A DNA stretch of 64,000 nucleotides from Orientallactaga sibirica (lineage: Eukaryota > Chordata > Mammalia > Rodentia > Dipodidae). Below, piece after piece: positions 24,000 to 35,133 of the stretch. Where the stretch lies: positions 20,675,501 to 20,739,500 of the forward strand of contig JAEOAD010000034.1 of assembly GCA_036365145.1 (NCBI GenBank), in the 5' to 3' direction. How positions within the stretch are numbered: position 1 is the first letter of the stretch; every line of letters starts with the position of its first letter. The notes beneath the pieces were generated by a model that made no database searches, was not told the DNA's origin, and saw only the letters and a program-made list of their open reading frames with translations. The translations under genes and the position numbers were made by a program.

Positions 24000-24485
24000 A
24001 CTCCACTGGATCCTCACCTGTGTAAATCTTTCTAGGTGTCCTTTCCCCCTTCCCAACATGGTGGGAAAGAGGAGGCAAGGATTTCTTTTTATCCTTGTAC
24101 CTTCTTGCTTTGTTTCTGGGGGCTTTCTGACTTTGTTACATGCTTGACCTTTCTTTAAGCTGAGCCCCCATATTCTTTCTCCTAATATTCTCTGACCCCC
24201 CTATTGGAGGGGAATCTTTTGGACTGAGCTTCCTAGCTTTACTTTCTACATGTGTAAGCCCATTCTCCAGAGGCTACTTCCCTGGAGATTTCTTTATGTA
24301 AAAGGGATTTTCTCCATTTCCCCTTTCCAGACTGGCTAGAGAGAGAATTTCCTTTGGTTTGACCTTCCCTGCTATCCTTCCCTCTGGATCCTAACTCTCT
24401 CTAAAATAAGCCTTTCTAATTCATAATTAACCCATCTCTGAATCCATGTTTTGCAATTTTTTGCTAACTTGGACAAAGAACACAA
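24000..24485 (+). repeat. Candidate LTR, downstream part
   Basis: Continues the 22.39-22.72 kb segment after the L1 insertion. It has an AATAAG polyadenylation-like signal at about 24406-24411, followed by 'cctttctaattcataattaa' and 'gctaacttggacaaagaaca', which reads like an R/U5 end. I cannot name a family and found no internal retroviral genes. Confidence 0.4.
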
Positions 24486-24905
24486 AAGTTTAGGTTTATG
24501 GGCCTGAGGTCTCCTGCATCTTTATGGAATCTAATCCCTCCCTGGACCCAAAATACTGCATTTCAGGTAACAACACTGCTGTATGGTCATGAAAGCAACA
24601 GCCACATTGTGTCCAGAAGGCAGTGTTCTAAGGCATTCCTCCTAATACATTCTTTCCACTATCTCTTCAGCAATCACCTCTGAGCCTTGGGAGATGTGAT
24701 ACAGATTGTACTGACCACTTATTTGTCACATCTTCTTAGTACTTTGATGAGTCTTGAGTCTCCTCAGTAGTTACTGCCATGTACAAAAAGAAGCTTCTCT
24801 GATCAAAAGTGAGAACAGCACTAATCTATGAGCATAAACATAAATATTTAGATGGCAATTTGATGTGGGGGGGAAACATATCCAAGTAGTAAAACAACAG
24901 CAGTA
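24486..24905. other. Unique spacer
   Basis: No gene or repeat recognised. Confidence 0.45.
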
Positions 24906-25425
24906 ACTTCTTTTTAGGGCTTGTGGCCTACCTTTTGGCTAGGCTTTCAGTACTAATCATGAATTCTTTCCCATAGAGGAAGTGTCAAATCCAATTAGAC
25001 AGCAGTTGGTTATCTCCATAACATTCATGCCACTACTGCACCAATGTGCCTATCTTGCCTGGCTGGCTGGTTACATAACAGGCAAGGTTCACTTCTGGTT
25101 AAGACTATTGATGAATATTCTCCCCCAACAGCCTGCATAACATCTAGCACTATGAGTGCTAGCCAGAAGGGAAAAGATGTCAGCTCAGTTACAGCATGAT
25201 ATCTTAGTGTCCTGCAACTGATGCATATGTTGTTTTTAACAATAGTATTTTAGTATATAGTTCTGGTGGGCAACCAAGAGCATTGTAAATAGCCTGTATT
25301 GTTTTGGGGGGCTCATGGGCCTCCCTGAACAACAACTCACTGGGATGTATCTCACTTCTGGCACTCACTGTGATTTTTCTATACTATCATATGGCTTTAA
25401 AAATATAGTTGCCAGAAGGCTTCCA
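24906..25425 (-). repeat. L1 3' UTR (rodent Lx type), antisense
   Basis: 'gggcttgtggcctacctttt', 'gcagttggttatctccataa', 'tgccactactgcaccaatgt' and 'cagcctgcataacatctagc' are the antisense order of the rodent Lx-type L1 3' UTR. Confidence 0.8.
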
Positions 25426-25988
25426 AGGGAAAAAAAAAAATCTGACTCTGCCACTAAAATGTATGTAATAAGATGAAGTGACTTTTAAAATAGCTGCTTG
25501 CTTGCTCATATTGTCTTTTTCTCAGATTATAAGAAGTGCTAATCAGTTCTCTTTATCCATATATATTTCAGAGAAAATGAGACAAGTAGAGATGAATCAA
25601 ATGTTGTCCAAGTTTCTATGAAGATCAAAACTTCATCACAGATGTAAATATTAAGATATCACATACATTTACACATTCACACTGGTATAAAACTTGCATG
25701 TGTGTACACACACAGATACACATAGCCACAACATGGACTGTGCATGACCATGAGTCCTAGAAATCAGATCTTCTAAGAATAGAAGGCAAGAATATCATCT
25801 TGTCTCTTCAATCTGAAATTTTCATTTGTCTGTTTGACTCTAAGGCACAGCTGACCAAGGAGGCTTCAAGTCACCCTATTGACCTGTCCTCAATAGCTTC
25901 ACTCAATGTCCTTTGGTTTCCTGTAGTTCTTCATTCAACAAACATTTTTTAAATGAACCAGAAATTTAGTAGGGCTTCTAGATTACTT
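25426..25988. other. Unique non-coding stretch
   Basis: No gene recognised; a short CA-rich patch lies near 25690-25720. Confidence 0.5.
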
Positions 25989-25989
25989 T

Positions 25990-26190
25990 CCCTTACTCCA
26001 CTATGTGGTCAGTATTTTAACTACATTTTATTAGTAAGAAAATTGGGGGCTGGGGAGATGGCTCAACACTTAAAGGTGCTTGCTTGAAAAGCCTGCTTGC
26101 CCAGGGTTCAATTCCCCAGCCACTTAACTTATATAAGGCCAGAAAGGCACCAGAAGGGCATTTTCTTTTAACAGCAAGAGACCTTGGTAC

Positions 26191-26228
<38 letters not shown>

Positions 26229-26350
26229 TTTTTAAAGATGAAATTACAACACAGCAGTTGAAGTGTATTATCCAAAGTTACACAGTTTCTGATTGGTATG
26301 ATTAGAAATCAAACCTAGGTTTGCATGACCTCAAAAGTTCAGCTTTCTGC
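25990..26350 (-). repeat. MIR SINE split by a DIP insertion
   Basis: 'cagtattttaactacatttt' and 'attagtaagaaaattg' lie left of the DIP. 'gatgaaattacaacacagca', 'ttatccaaagttacacagtt' and 'gaaatcaaacctaggtttgc' lie right of it. Together they read as one reverse MIR core. Confidence 0.65.
26046..26235 (+). repeat. DIP SINE ending in (AC)n
   Basis: 'gggctggggagatggctcaa', 'gggttcaattccccagccac' and a diverged middle. The usual CT-rich part is replaced by (AC)n at 26193-26226. It interrupts the MIR. Confidence 0.85.
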
Positions 26351-27685
26351 ACAGTGAAGGGATGTGGGGAACAGCTGCTGAATTGGCATTTCCAGCCACT
26401 GCTTCATTCATAGCTTCATCTCAGGCAAGGAGAGATTAAGATGTGTCTGCCACAGAAGAGCTGAGGACCTAGCAAGCAGCTTACCTCATCAGAGATATAA
26501 GAAACAGCTCTGGACAGTGGGAGGTTATAATTAAGGCATCCCACAATCCCTCCAGGCTGAGAAAGACTGTGCCTTTCATCTTTGCACATAAGTCTTATAT
26601 TCCAGGCCTTTGCAGCTCCCACCAGATTTCCACATCCCTTTTGGGTTTGGGTGCCAAGAACTGATCCTAGCCCTGCAGTGAGGGAAAGACCTGCTCTGTC
26701 TCACTCCAGCCAAAAGTCCTCATGTGCAGTGTAAGGGGATCCCCTACTTTGTCCAGCCTGGAGGTCTCAGTGTAATTAATGCTGCTTGCAAATTACAAGA
26801 AGTAACACCCAAAGCCTCCCTGTTGACGGCCAAGCCATAATGGGTTTTTCAGATATATTGGATGAGTTTTCTCTATGTGTCACATTCACTGTCTGTTGAG
26901 CTCATCTGTAGCAGGAAGTGGATCTGTGGAAACACCAAGAGAGGGAGTCAGTAAAGTGTCCTTCCAATGTAGCTAGGAAAAAAACTCAGGTTTCTGGATG
27001 TGCTCTGTTGACTAAAACCTTATGGGAAAGCTTTTGTGTTAATGCATTACCACTACACACCCCGTTCTCATGAACTACAGAAGTGATTTGTTAAAGAATA
27101 CTCTGGGTGTTGATAGATCACATGTTCTTTGGAGTTCTTTGGGGTTTGTAAAGGGCAACTCTCTTGGATCCTTCAGCCTGCCCAACATGTGTGGTAGGTG
27201 GAGGGAAAAATAATGGAAGATGGGAGGGCAGGGCATGCAGTGTGGATACTGGCAGTGACTGTGGAGGCAACACTGGGTGCCTACTTACATCTTCAGAGCC
27301 ACCAGGCAGAAGAAAGGACCAGGGGGAGTGCATTCCAAGATGTTTGCTTAACATGAAAGAATCCTCGGGGATTCATGGTCCCCGGGTCTCCAAAACTTCC
27401 AGCCACTATGGGATTCCTAGATTTCATATCAGATATTTGAAGTAGAGTCCCCCCAATTTTGAGAAGCAGACACATGTTTATGCACCTCTCTTGAAGTCAT
27501 CACCCTCATGTAGACATGGAGAGAGCAAAGCTAGAGAGCAAGGATGATTTACATGTACATGGCAAGGTTTGTCCAGAGCCAGAGTTTCTGACTCCAGACT
27601 CAGAACATCCTTGTTGAAGTCTCTCTTCTCCCTACCCTCATATTTGCCATCTCTCACTCCTCCACCATTTACGTATTAAGGAATG
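26351..27685. other. Unique, relatively GC-rich non-coding block
   Basis: About 1.3 kb without a recognised repeat, less AT-rich than most of the window. Open frames of 68-93 codons occur on both strands without domains or splice support. A candidate for conserved non-coding sequence only. Confidence 0.45.
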
Positions 27686-27689
27686 GCTC

Positions 27690-28300
27690 CAGAAAACAAC
27701 CAGTGTTCAGATCAGACTCTTGGGAATGATCATCATCATTGTTTCTCTCCTTATGTCAACTATGTCCAATCCTGCCATTATTTTCCAATAAATGTTCTTT
27801 TCATAGATTCCCTCCTTTTTCTCAGTTCAATCACCATCACTTCTAGCAATAACTACCAAAATAGCCTCATAACTCATTTCCCTGTTCTGGTTCTGCCACT
27901 CCATTCATGCTGCAAAAAAAATCTCTGTACGTTATGAATCTGATCATTTGACTCTCCTGCATGAACCCATTCATTGGCTTCCAAAAATGGTTTTGATCAT
28001 ATTTTATACCTGACCTCACCTCTTGCTGTTTCCCAACTTTCGTTTTACATCTTCTATGACTTAAACTTTTTTTGTTCCATTGCATGCACTGCTCAATTTT
28101 ATTCTCTACATTCAAATGTATCTCCTATCTTTGTCCAGGAGACTTAAATTCCATAGCCTCTATTGGAAGCTTAACAAAATCCTTGCCATCTAGGTTCAGT
28201 ATATTTTCTCTTTGCCTCCATGCCATCTTATCATTTTCTCATTAAACATTATATCATATTATATTTAAAATATATCATGGTTAGTTGTCTGCATCTCTTT
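27690..28300 (+). repeat. L2 LINE fragment
   Basis: Follows the L2 3' half: 'ctaccaaaatagcctcataa', 'gaatctgatcatttgactct', 'cattcattggcttccaaaaa', 'cttctatgacttaaac'. The frames across it are remnants. Confidence 0.8.
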
Positions 28301-28369
28301 ATGATGAAAGATTCCCTGGCACCAGGATTAATTTCAAGAATATTTCAAGGAAATAAAGCATAGTAGTTG

Positions 28370-28985
28370 TCATAGGGCTGGAAGGTGCTTTGCATGCTTC
28401 TGGGGAAGAAAAATCACCAATGGTCTTACACAGCAGTGGTCCCTGTGAGGTACCATTGACCACCCCGAGATGTGCAATAGTGGTATAACTATTATAAGTG
28501 TAACCAACTGTTCACTGAGCTTAGATTTGAGGCCCTCAAAACAGGAGTGAATTCATGTCTGTTATGGTAAACCGAATTGAATGCCGATGGCAAGGGAAAT
28601 CATACGGCCTAGGAAGGGAGCTACTACTGTTGTTTTTGTCAATAAAATTGTCCTCTGTGTTTATGCACATAGATTAGTATTGTTCTCATCTGTGGAAAGA
28701 GAAATTTCTTTGTCCAGTTAGTTGTGACTAGACTCAAGGAACATTACAGAAATGGTGATGGAAACAATGTATGAGTCAAAGGATGGGAAGGAATGCTGTG
28801 GGTTCTGTCTTCCAGACATTACATGACTACTGCATGCATAGAGCAAAGTAAAAGAAGGACTAGTTGGAAAGAAAAGGGTGTTCAGTGGTAGGGGACAAAA
28901 AGCGTAATGCAATGGGAAGAGATTATGACCAAAACACATCATATAGATGTATTAAAATTGTCAGTAAAAATTTATTAAAAATAAA
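28370..28985 (+). repeat. L1 3' UTR end (Lx type)
   Basis: 'gtgcaatagtggtataacta', 'gtgtaaccaactgttcactg', 'gcaatgggaagagattatga' and 'attgtcagtaaaaatttatt' match the rodent Lx 3' UTR and end in an A-rich tail. Confidence 0.85.
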
Positions 28986-28989
28986 GTGC

Positions 28990-30005
28990 AGGACTTGGCA
29001 TTGCAGTACTTAAATATGGTTGCTGGTTCAAACCAATGTTTCTTGACATAATCTGGGGGCACTAACTCCTGGTTACTCTATAGGCAGTTTATCTCTTGAA
29101 CTTTTCCTTAGTCACCTGAATTAAAGAAGTGCAACTGAGTTCTGGTTTCCCCAGCTCCCTAGTGCTCCACAAGCTAGGTCACAGGATCATGAACAACACC
29201 ATCAGGTTAGGCAAATAGTGCTTCCCATAGAAAGCAAAACAAGTTGAGGCTGTTACTGTGATTACCTGACCAAAATGTACCCAGAGAGAACATATTTATG
29301 ACTGCAGAAGTCATTGAATGCTAGATCCAGAATTCAAATCAAATCTGTCAGTCTCCAGAAAGCACACCCATGGCTGAGTTCATATTTTATTAACTACTTA
29401 TAGAAATGAAATGAAAGAGATGAAAGAAAATGGTGGGCCAACTGTACCCCACCCTCATAGATCCCCAGGTCTACTACAAAACCTAACCATGTTCCTTTTT
29501 TTCTGGTTCCTGAGTAATGTTGGACAGATCTGACAGAAAGAACATACACTTAAATTCAAGCCAGCAGTTTTCTCTTATATGGGCTATCCAGCTGGCTCAC
29601 ATAATATCTTAGAGGAGTCACTTTAGGTCAGCAGTATTCAATGATGCTTCCATGCTGCCAGTCTATAACCACCCTGAAGCTCTCTCTCCACTGTTGGCAT
29701 CCTCTCCCCACATACCTCATCTGTCTCAGAGAATCTCTGCACCCTAAACATTAGTATAATTTGAACTTACAAGTTCTAGGTGCTAAATATAAATTTGTCA
29801 CTTTTTAGACTTTGATGAAAAATAAATTAACCTCTTAAAACTATTTTCTATGTGAAAAAATATAGGGTAACTCTCCTCCCTTACTGTGTTATTTTTAAAT
29901 GAAAATACCTATTGATGAGGACCATGAAAAGAAACAAGTATTTTCATGCAAGGATAATAAGGATTACATTTTGATATAGAAACTTTTTATGAATATACTA
30001 AGCCA
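28990..30005. other. Unique non-coding stretch
   Basis: No gene recognised and no confident repeat. Confidence 0.45.
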
Positions 30006-30009
30006 GACA

Positions 30010-30210
30010 TCAGAAAACCATGGCTCACAGAACAATCCAAACCTGTTTTCCTTTCCATAGATACAACCCATTCTAACCTATGGCTGACTGCATGCTACAG
30101 AGGCAGAGCTGATAAGCTTGGTAGAGACCATGTGGCCCACAAAGCCCAAAGTATTTTTAGCAGGATCTTTACAGAAATTTTGTTGGTCATTGCTATGGAA
30201 TCAGGAAAAT
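30010..30210 (+). repeat. hAT-type DNA transposon fossil
   Basis: 'catgtggcccacaaagccca', 'aagtatttttagcaggatct' and 'ttacagaaattttgttggtc' match the end of the 'cggcccgcaaagcctaaaat..' class of mammalian non-autonomous hAT elements. Diverged, with no transposase. Confidence 0.6.
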
Positions 30211-30544
30211 AACCCAAGGCCACTATTCCAGATCCATTTTATGGTCCAGTCAATGTGCTACTTCTAAAGACAAGTGCTTATACTCCTTCAGTGCCAAGCT
30301 ACAGATTATAATGTCCTTAAATTTCCAGGCAAAGATGCAAATAAACTCAAGTTGCTGAGCTTAGTCCAAGACCAAGGACAAATTCACCAAGCAGTGCCAT
30401 GTCAGAAGTCCACTCTGTCTGAGCATCTGCTACAAGTGATGAAAGGTCTTCATCTTGACCATGGGACCCTTTTTCTGAGTTCTGAGAAAATCAAGACCAC
30501 TTCAACTAAGATGCACACTACCTTTTCCCACATTTTTAATTAAG

Positions 30545-31150
30545 GAGAAACTCTGTATGGACATATCATATGTTGGTACCATCATTTCCCTCCTCCCTGT
30601 CCCCATTCCACTTTGACACCTTCTCAATGAAATTGCTGTTATACACCATTGGTTTGTGAGTTATGAGTTGTGAGAGCAGCAGCCAGTCATTTTGGGGAGA
30701 GAACTGCCTCTGGATAGTCCCTCCCATTCTGTGGTTCTTACACTCTTTCTGCTCCCTCTTTTGCAAAATTTCCTGAGCAGTGGTGACCGTCATTTAAGTC
30801 TACTACTTTAGTATTGAGCTCCCAGAGCTTCTGGATTTCTGTGTGTGTAGGTTTTGAGTATCCTCAGTGTCTGTCTTCCTCACCCTGGTGCATTTCATCA
30901 GGCTCATCATTGAAGCAGCATTCATGCTCATCTGGCCTTTTTCTCTGTGGTTTCACAGTGGGAGGGAAGTTGTTCCTGGTACTGAGAACCAAGTCAGAAA
31001 CCTAGGGCTTGGAAGGTCATAGACCCTAGAGGAAAACTTCTACTTCTTTGTTTTAGCTAAAAGGAGAGGTTCTACTCCTCAAAAAGTCTTCTAAATGTAT
31101 TTGTTTATCCCCTTTGATCAATGATGCTCTCTTGATTTGAGAACCTGCTT
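30545..31150 (-). repeat. L1 3' UTR end, antisense
   Basis: Reverse order of L1 3' UTR words: 'tcatttccctcctccctgtc', 'tgtggttcttacactctttc', 'agcttctggatttctgtgtg', 'gtatttgtttatcccctttg'. Its 5' edge meets the oppositely oriented L1 that follows. Confidence 0.75.
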
Positions 31151-31154
31151 TTTA

Positions 31155-31700
31155 CAGATGGAAGTGAATGCCAGGGAGACCCAAGACCCATCAAAATGAC
31201 AAGAAAAGAAAGCCAACTGCCTAGCTCAAGGCTCATCTCTATCACATTTGCCAGGGCCCAGGAAACATTTTAGAGGAAGTATCAAACTCAGTATGAGTGC
31301 TATTCACACTGCCAGCCTGAGCACCTTTTCCAGGGAGATGGTGGTAAACACTGAGGAGAGTCAAAATTTACCAAAATAGAAAACAGGGGGCTGCTGAGAG
31401 CTCAGTACTGAAGGAGATTTCCAACATGCCTGACAAGGTTTGGGAATGGTGCAGAAGAAGGATCTGAAAGAATGTAAGAGCCACAGGGTGGAAAGGTATA
31501 AGGTATACCCTGAGACATTGCCTCCCCCACCAACAGAGTGACTGGTGCATTCATGACTCCACAGTGATTACCAATAACCCCACTGAGAAGGTCTCACAGT
31601 GGAAAGGGTGAGGGGACAAAGGAGGACAACCCAATGGTCATATGACCAATTTTCAGTAAGTTCATATATTAATGTTCCAAACAATATTAATTTTAAAATG
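31155..31700 (+). repeat. L1 3' UTR end
   Basis: 'ggcccaggaaacattttaga', 'gaatgtaagagccacagggt', 'agtgactggtgcattcatga', 'catatgaccaattttcagta', then an A-rich end. Same subfamily as 32.1 kb and 19.44 kb. Confidence 0.8.
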
Positions 31701-32104
31701 TAAGTAAAAAAAATTTATGAAAAAAAGGAAACAACAGTTACTCAACCTCCCTCGAATGACTGGAGAAACTTTTGGCTCATTCTCAGAAGGAAAAAAAAAA
31801 GTTGATTATTGTACCCTGCTAAATATATGTTCATTTTATAACTGAAAACACCAGTGAAATTATTTAGTAATAGTGAGAATAGTTCACATATTATTTTGAT
31901 GGCCACTTGAAATTGTTCAAATAACTACATTTTATAAACTCTAACATGCCTCATGGATAAAATTGCAACTATCATTAACTATCATTAATAAAACCTGATA
32001 TTTTAAATATTTTATTATTTTAAAATATTTGTAAAAATAAACTTAGTTGTAATATAATTTATAAAGAATATTATTTATAAAATATTCAATCTAAACACCA
32101 AATG
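31701..32104. other. AT-rich spacer
   Basis: Very AT-rich, with no gene or repeat body recognised. Confidence 0.45.
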
Positions 32105-32372
32105 AGTCTCCTCTATCCAAGTTTCAGGTAACATTGCTGAAGAGGAGCCAGAAAAAAGGTAAATGCCATGAGGTGGAACGGAGTATCCTGAGGCCTTGTC
32201 TTCCCCACAGTCACTGACTGGTGCATTCATGACCCCCCAGTGAATAACGCATACTACCAAGGAGGATCCTCAGTGGTATGTGGGTTGGGGAGATGGAGCA
32301 TAAAAGTATAACTTGGTGGCAGTATGACCAATATTTAATGTGTTCATACATTAAAATTCTCAATAAAAATTG
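32105..32372 (+). repeat. L1 3' UTR end, short
   Basis: 'gagtatcctgaggccttgtc', 'cactgactggtgcattcatg' and 'cagtatgaccaatatttaat' match the previous L1. It ends 'attctcaataaaaattg'. Confidence 0.78.
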
Positions 32373-34298
32373 TTCATAGCTGGTGTTGCTGAATGGTGTG
32401 CTCATTGCCAGAGTAGAAATGCTAGATAAGGAGACAGAAGTCAAGGAGTAAAAAGAAGCAATAAAGATAAAAATATTAAAAGAGGGGAAGAAGCAGTAAA
32501 TTTAACCAAATATTCTCAGAATTTAAATTTTTCATTTCATAAATGTATTAAAACAAGAAGCAACATTGTCAATAAAAGTATTTGGTTAAATAAAACCTAA
32601 TCTTATTTTATTATAAAGGGGACATTTTAACTTGCCATAAATTTCTTATGAAGAATTAAACTCACTCAAAATCAAATTCCATAGAAGATATAAATTACAC
32701 ATAGAATAAATATGTATATAAATATACTTCCTCCTCATAGGACAGATTATGACATTCAATGAAGTAAATCAAAATTGTTCTTTAGCCTACTAAGTATTCA
32801 GCAATTTACTAAGCAAAGTATACTCCAGAAAGATCCTTGAGTTCTGCTGAATTAACAAAGTGAGAGGTCTTGCCAATTTTGCAAATTATGGAAAGTTGGC
32901 ACCTAGGGTGAAAACTTAGGGAGGATTCTGAGTCCATCCCTCATTTTCCAGACCTGACATCGATGACAAAGAACAGAAATACTGTGCTCACTGTCACAGA
33001 GAACTCACCAGTTAATGACTAGGCTCCAAATTATTGCAAATATTCAAGAGTCATCTCTTCTCTACCGCCCTGGTCCCTAGTCCTGTCAGGGAAGAACAGA
33101 GAAGCATGCCCAGAAGTACAAAGTGAGAGGTACCTGGAGAGGCTCAGAACATGTGGGATTACAGAAGGGAGGGGACTTCCTTACTATCCTGAGAACCTTC
33201 TACAGACCAAGTCACCCACACTGAGCAACAGACAAGCTAAGCTTTCAGACCTACCAGGCTCCCATGTCATTCATCACTCGTTTCTGAACCACTTTCCAGA
33301 CCCAGCCTGGCTTCCACTTCCTGACAGGTTGTATATTGTTTCCATCTCTGAGCTCAGAGTTCATTTTTCTCCCATTTATGGCCCTGCCTTACTCTTTGGT
33401 AAAGTACTAACCCTATTTCTCCTACTTTGTCTGATTCAACTCAGGCTATATGTATTTAATTCACTCACACTATATGAGATGCTTGGCAAGGCCTTTACCT
33501 TCCGAACAGGACCCTGACAAGACTGAGGCTAACTTTTCTGGCAAAACCAAATCTTCATGCTATAAAGTTGAAATCTCCTTACCTCATTCCACACGAAGAC
33601 CCATTTCCCCTCCCACCTGAATGTACTGGTTCTATTATCACCAGATGATACACAGACACATACATAAAGTTAGGCAACTCTTATCCTACTGGTAGGATCT
33701 GCTTTCACACTAATAATTAATGTCACTCGGCATGTTACAATTGATCTTCCAGCTTTGAAAATGCCTCCCAAGTACATATTAATTGACCAGACTTGCCAGC
33801 TTCAAGTGTTTTCATGCTATTGCCTAAGCTGTGGTATTTACCTAAGATTCCCCTGTGCTTCATGAAGAATCTTCTGACTTGGGAATCTGACAAGAGCTCA
33901 GGGAGTCCCAATTCATCACGCTTGCCATGTAGACCTCAGATGATTTTACCATGTTACTCACCCCCCCGCCCACACTGTTTCCAGAAATCTTGGAGAACTT
34001 GAAGGTGACTATTATGTTATCACAAGACAAAATACACATAGAATTTTAAATCCATAAAAACAGTGATTCAAAGCTCTCACTAGGAAAATTACATACGCCA
34101 GATTAGAGGGTAAAGTAGCAATGCTAATGCTTAAGTGAGCTGTTGCAATGGAAGATAAAGAACCAGGTGGCCTTGGAGCAAATACCTGCTATATAGTAGA
34201 TAGCAGTGATGAGTCAGTGTTTTACATGGTATTAATTTACTGAACCATAGGAATCATATCTAATTACTAACACATTCATTTAAGGATGATGAACATAT
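32373..34298. other. Unique non-coding block
   Basis: About 1.9 kb with no confident repeat. Open frames of up to 69 codons have no recognisable domain. Confidence 0.5.
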
Positions 34299-34299
34299 G

Positions 34300-34415
34300 A
34301 ACATATGCATGCAAAGATTAACCTGTGCCAAACCATAGAGTAATGAAGTAGAGGCTAGGATTTGAATCTAGTGCCTAATCTCTGGGTCACCTTGATGTTC
34401 TGCCTATTAGTAGTG
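34300..34415 (-). repeat. MIR-like SINE fragment
   Basis: 'gattaacctgtgccaaacca', 'gtagaggctaggatttgaat' and 'ctagtgcctaatctctgggt' follow the reverse MIR core. Confidence 0.5.
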
Positions 34416-34743
34416 ATTGTCTGTGGGTTGCAGCTGTCAGTCATGGCAGAGTAAAGATGAAGAAGATCCAGCTTCCCTGAGCTGTGGACTCATGACAACA
34501 CATCCTGTTTATCTGCTCTATGTCTTTCCCTTTGGTGATTTTCTATAATGGGGACAAACTGAATCTTATATGTACTTTACATTTTTTCTGATCTGAATGA
34601 TGACAGGCAACTATTAGCATTTTTTCCATGGTTCTCCATTCTCACCACATTTGGACATTCGTGGAAATAACAACTTCCTAGCCATAAGTCATCCACCCTG
34701 TCACTTGTGAGGATTTTTTTTTCTTTAAAAATGAGACAAGAGA

Positions 34744-34895
34744 GCCAGGCGTGGTGGCACATGCCTTTAATCCCAGCACTCGGGAGGCAGAGGTAGGAGG
34801 ATCGCCGAGAGTTCAAGGCCACCCTGAGACTACAGAGTGAATTCCAGGTCAGCCTGGGCTAGAGTGAGACCCTACCTCAGAAAACCAAAAAAGAG
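34744..34895 (+). repeat. B1 SINE, near consensus
   Basis: 'gccaggcgtggtggcacatg', 'cctttaatcccagcactcgg', 'ggatcgccgagagttcaagg' and 'cagcctgggctagagtgaga'. The intact CpG-containing words suggest a young copy. 'atgagacaagag' lies just upstream at 34731-34742. Confidence 0.96.
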
Positions 34896-34913
34896 AGAGA
34901 GAAAGACAAGAGA

Positions 34914-35121
34914 GCTGGAGAGATGGCTTAGCGGTTAATGCCCAAGCCTGCAAAGCCTATGCACAGATCGATTCTCCAGGCTCCACGTAAGCCAGATGCA
35001 CATGGTAGTGCATGCGTCTGGAGTTCGTTTGCAGTGACTAGAGGCCCTGTCACACCCATTTTTACTCTCTCTCTCTCTCCCCTCTTTCTCCATCTCTAAT
35101 AAATAAATAAATTTTTAAAAA
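34914..35121 (+). repeat. DIP SINE directly after B1
   Basis: 'gctggagagatggcttagcg', 'cacgtaagccagatgcacat', 'gcatgcgtctggagttcgtt', a CT-rich stretch and an AAATAAATAAAT tail. The site word 'agacaagag' lies before it (34904) and 'atgagacaagag' after it (35122-35133). Confidence 0.95.
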
Positions 35122-35133
35122 ATGAGACAAGAG

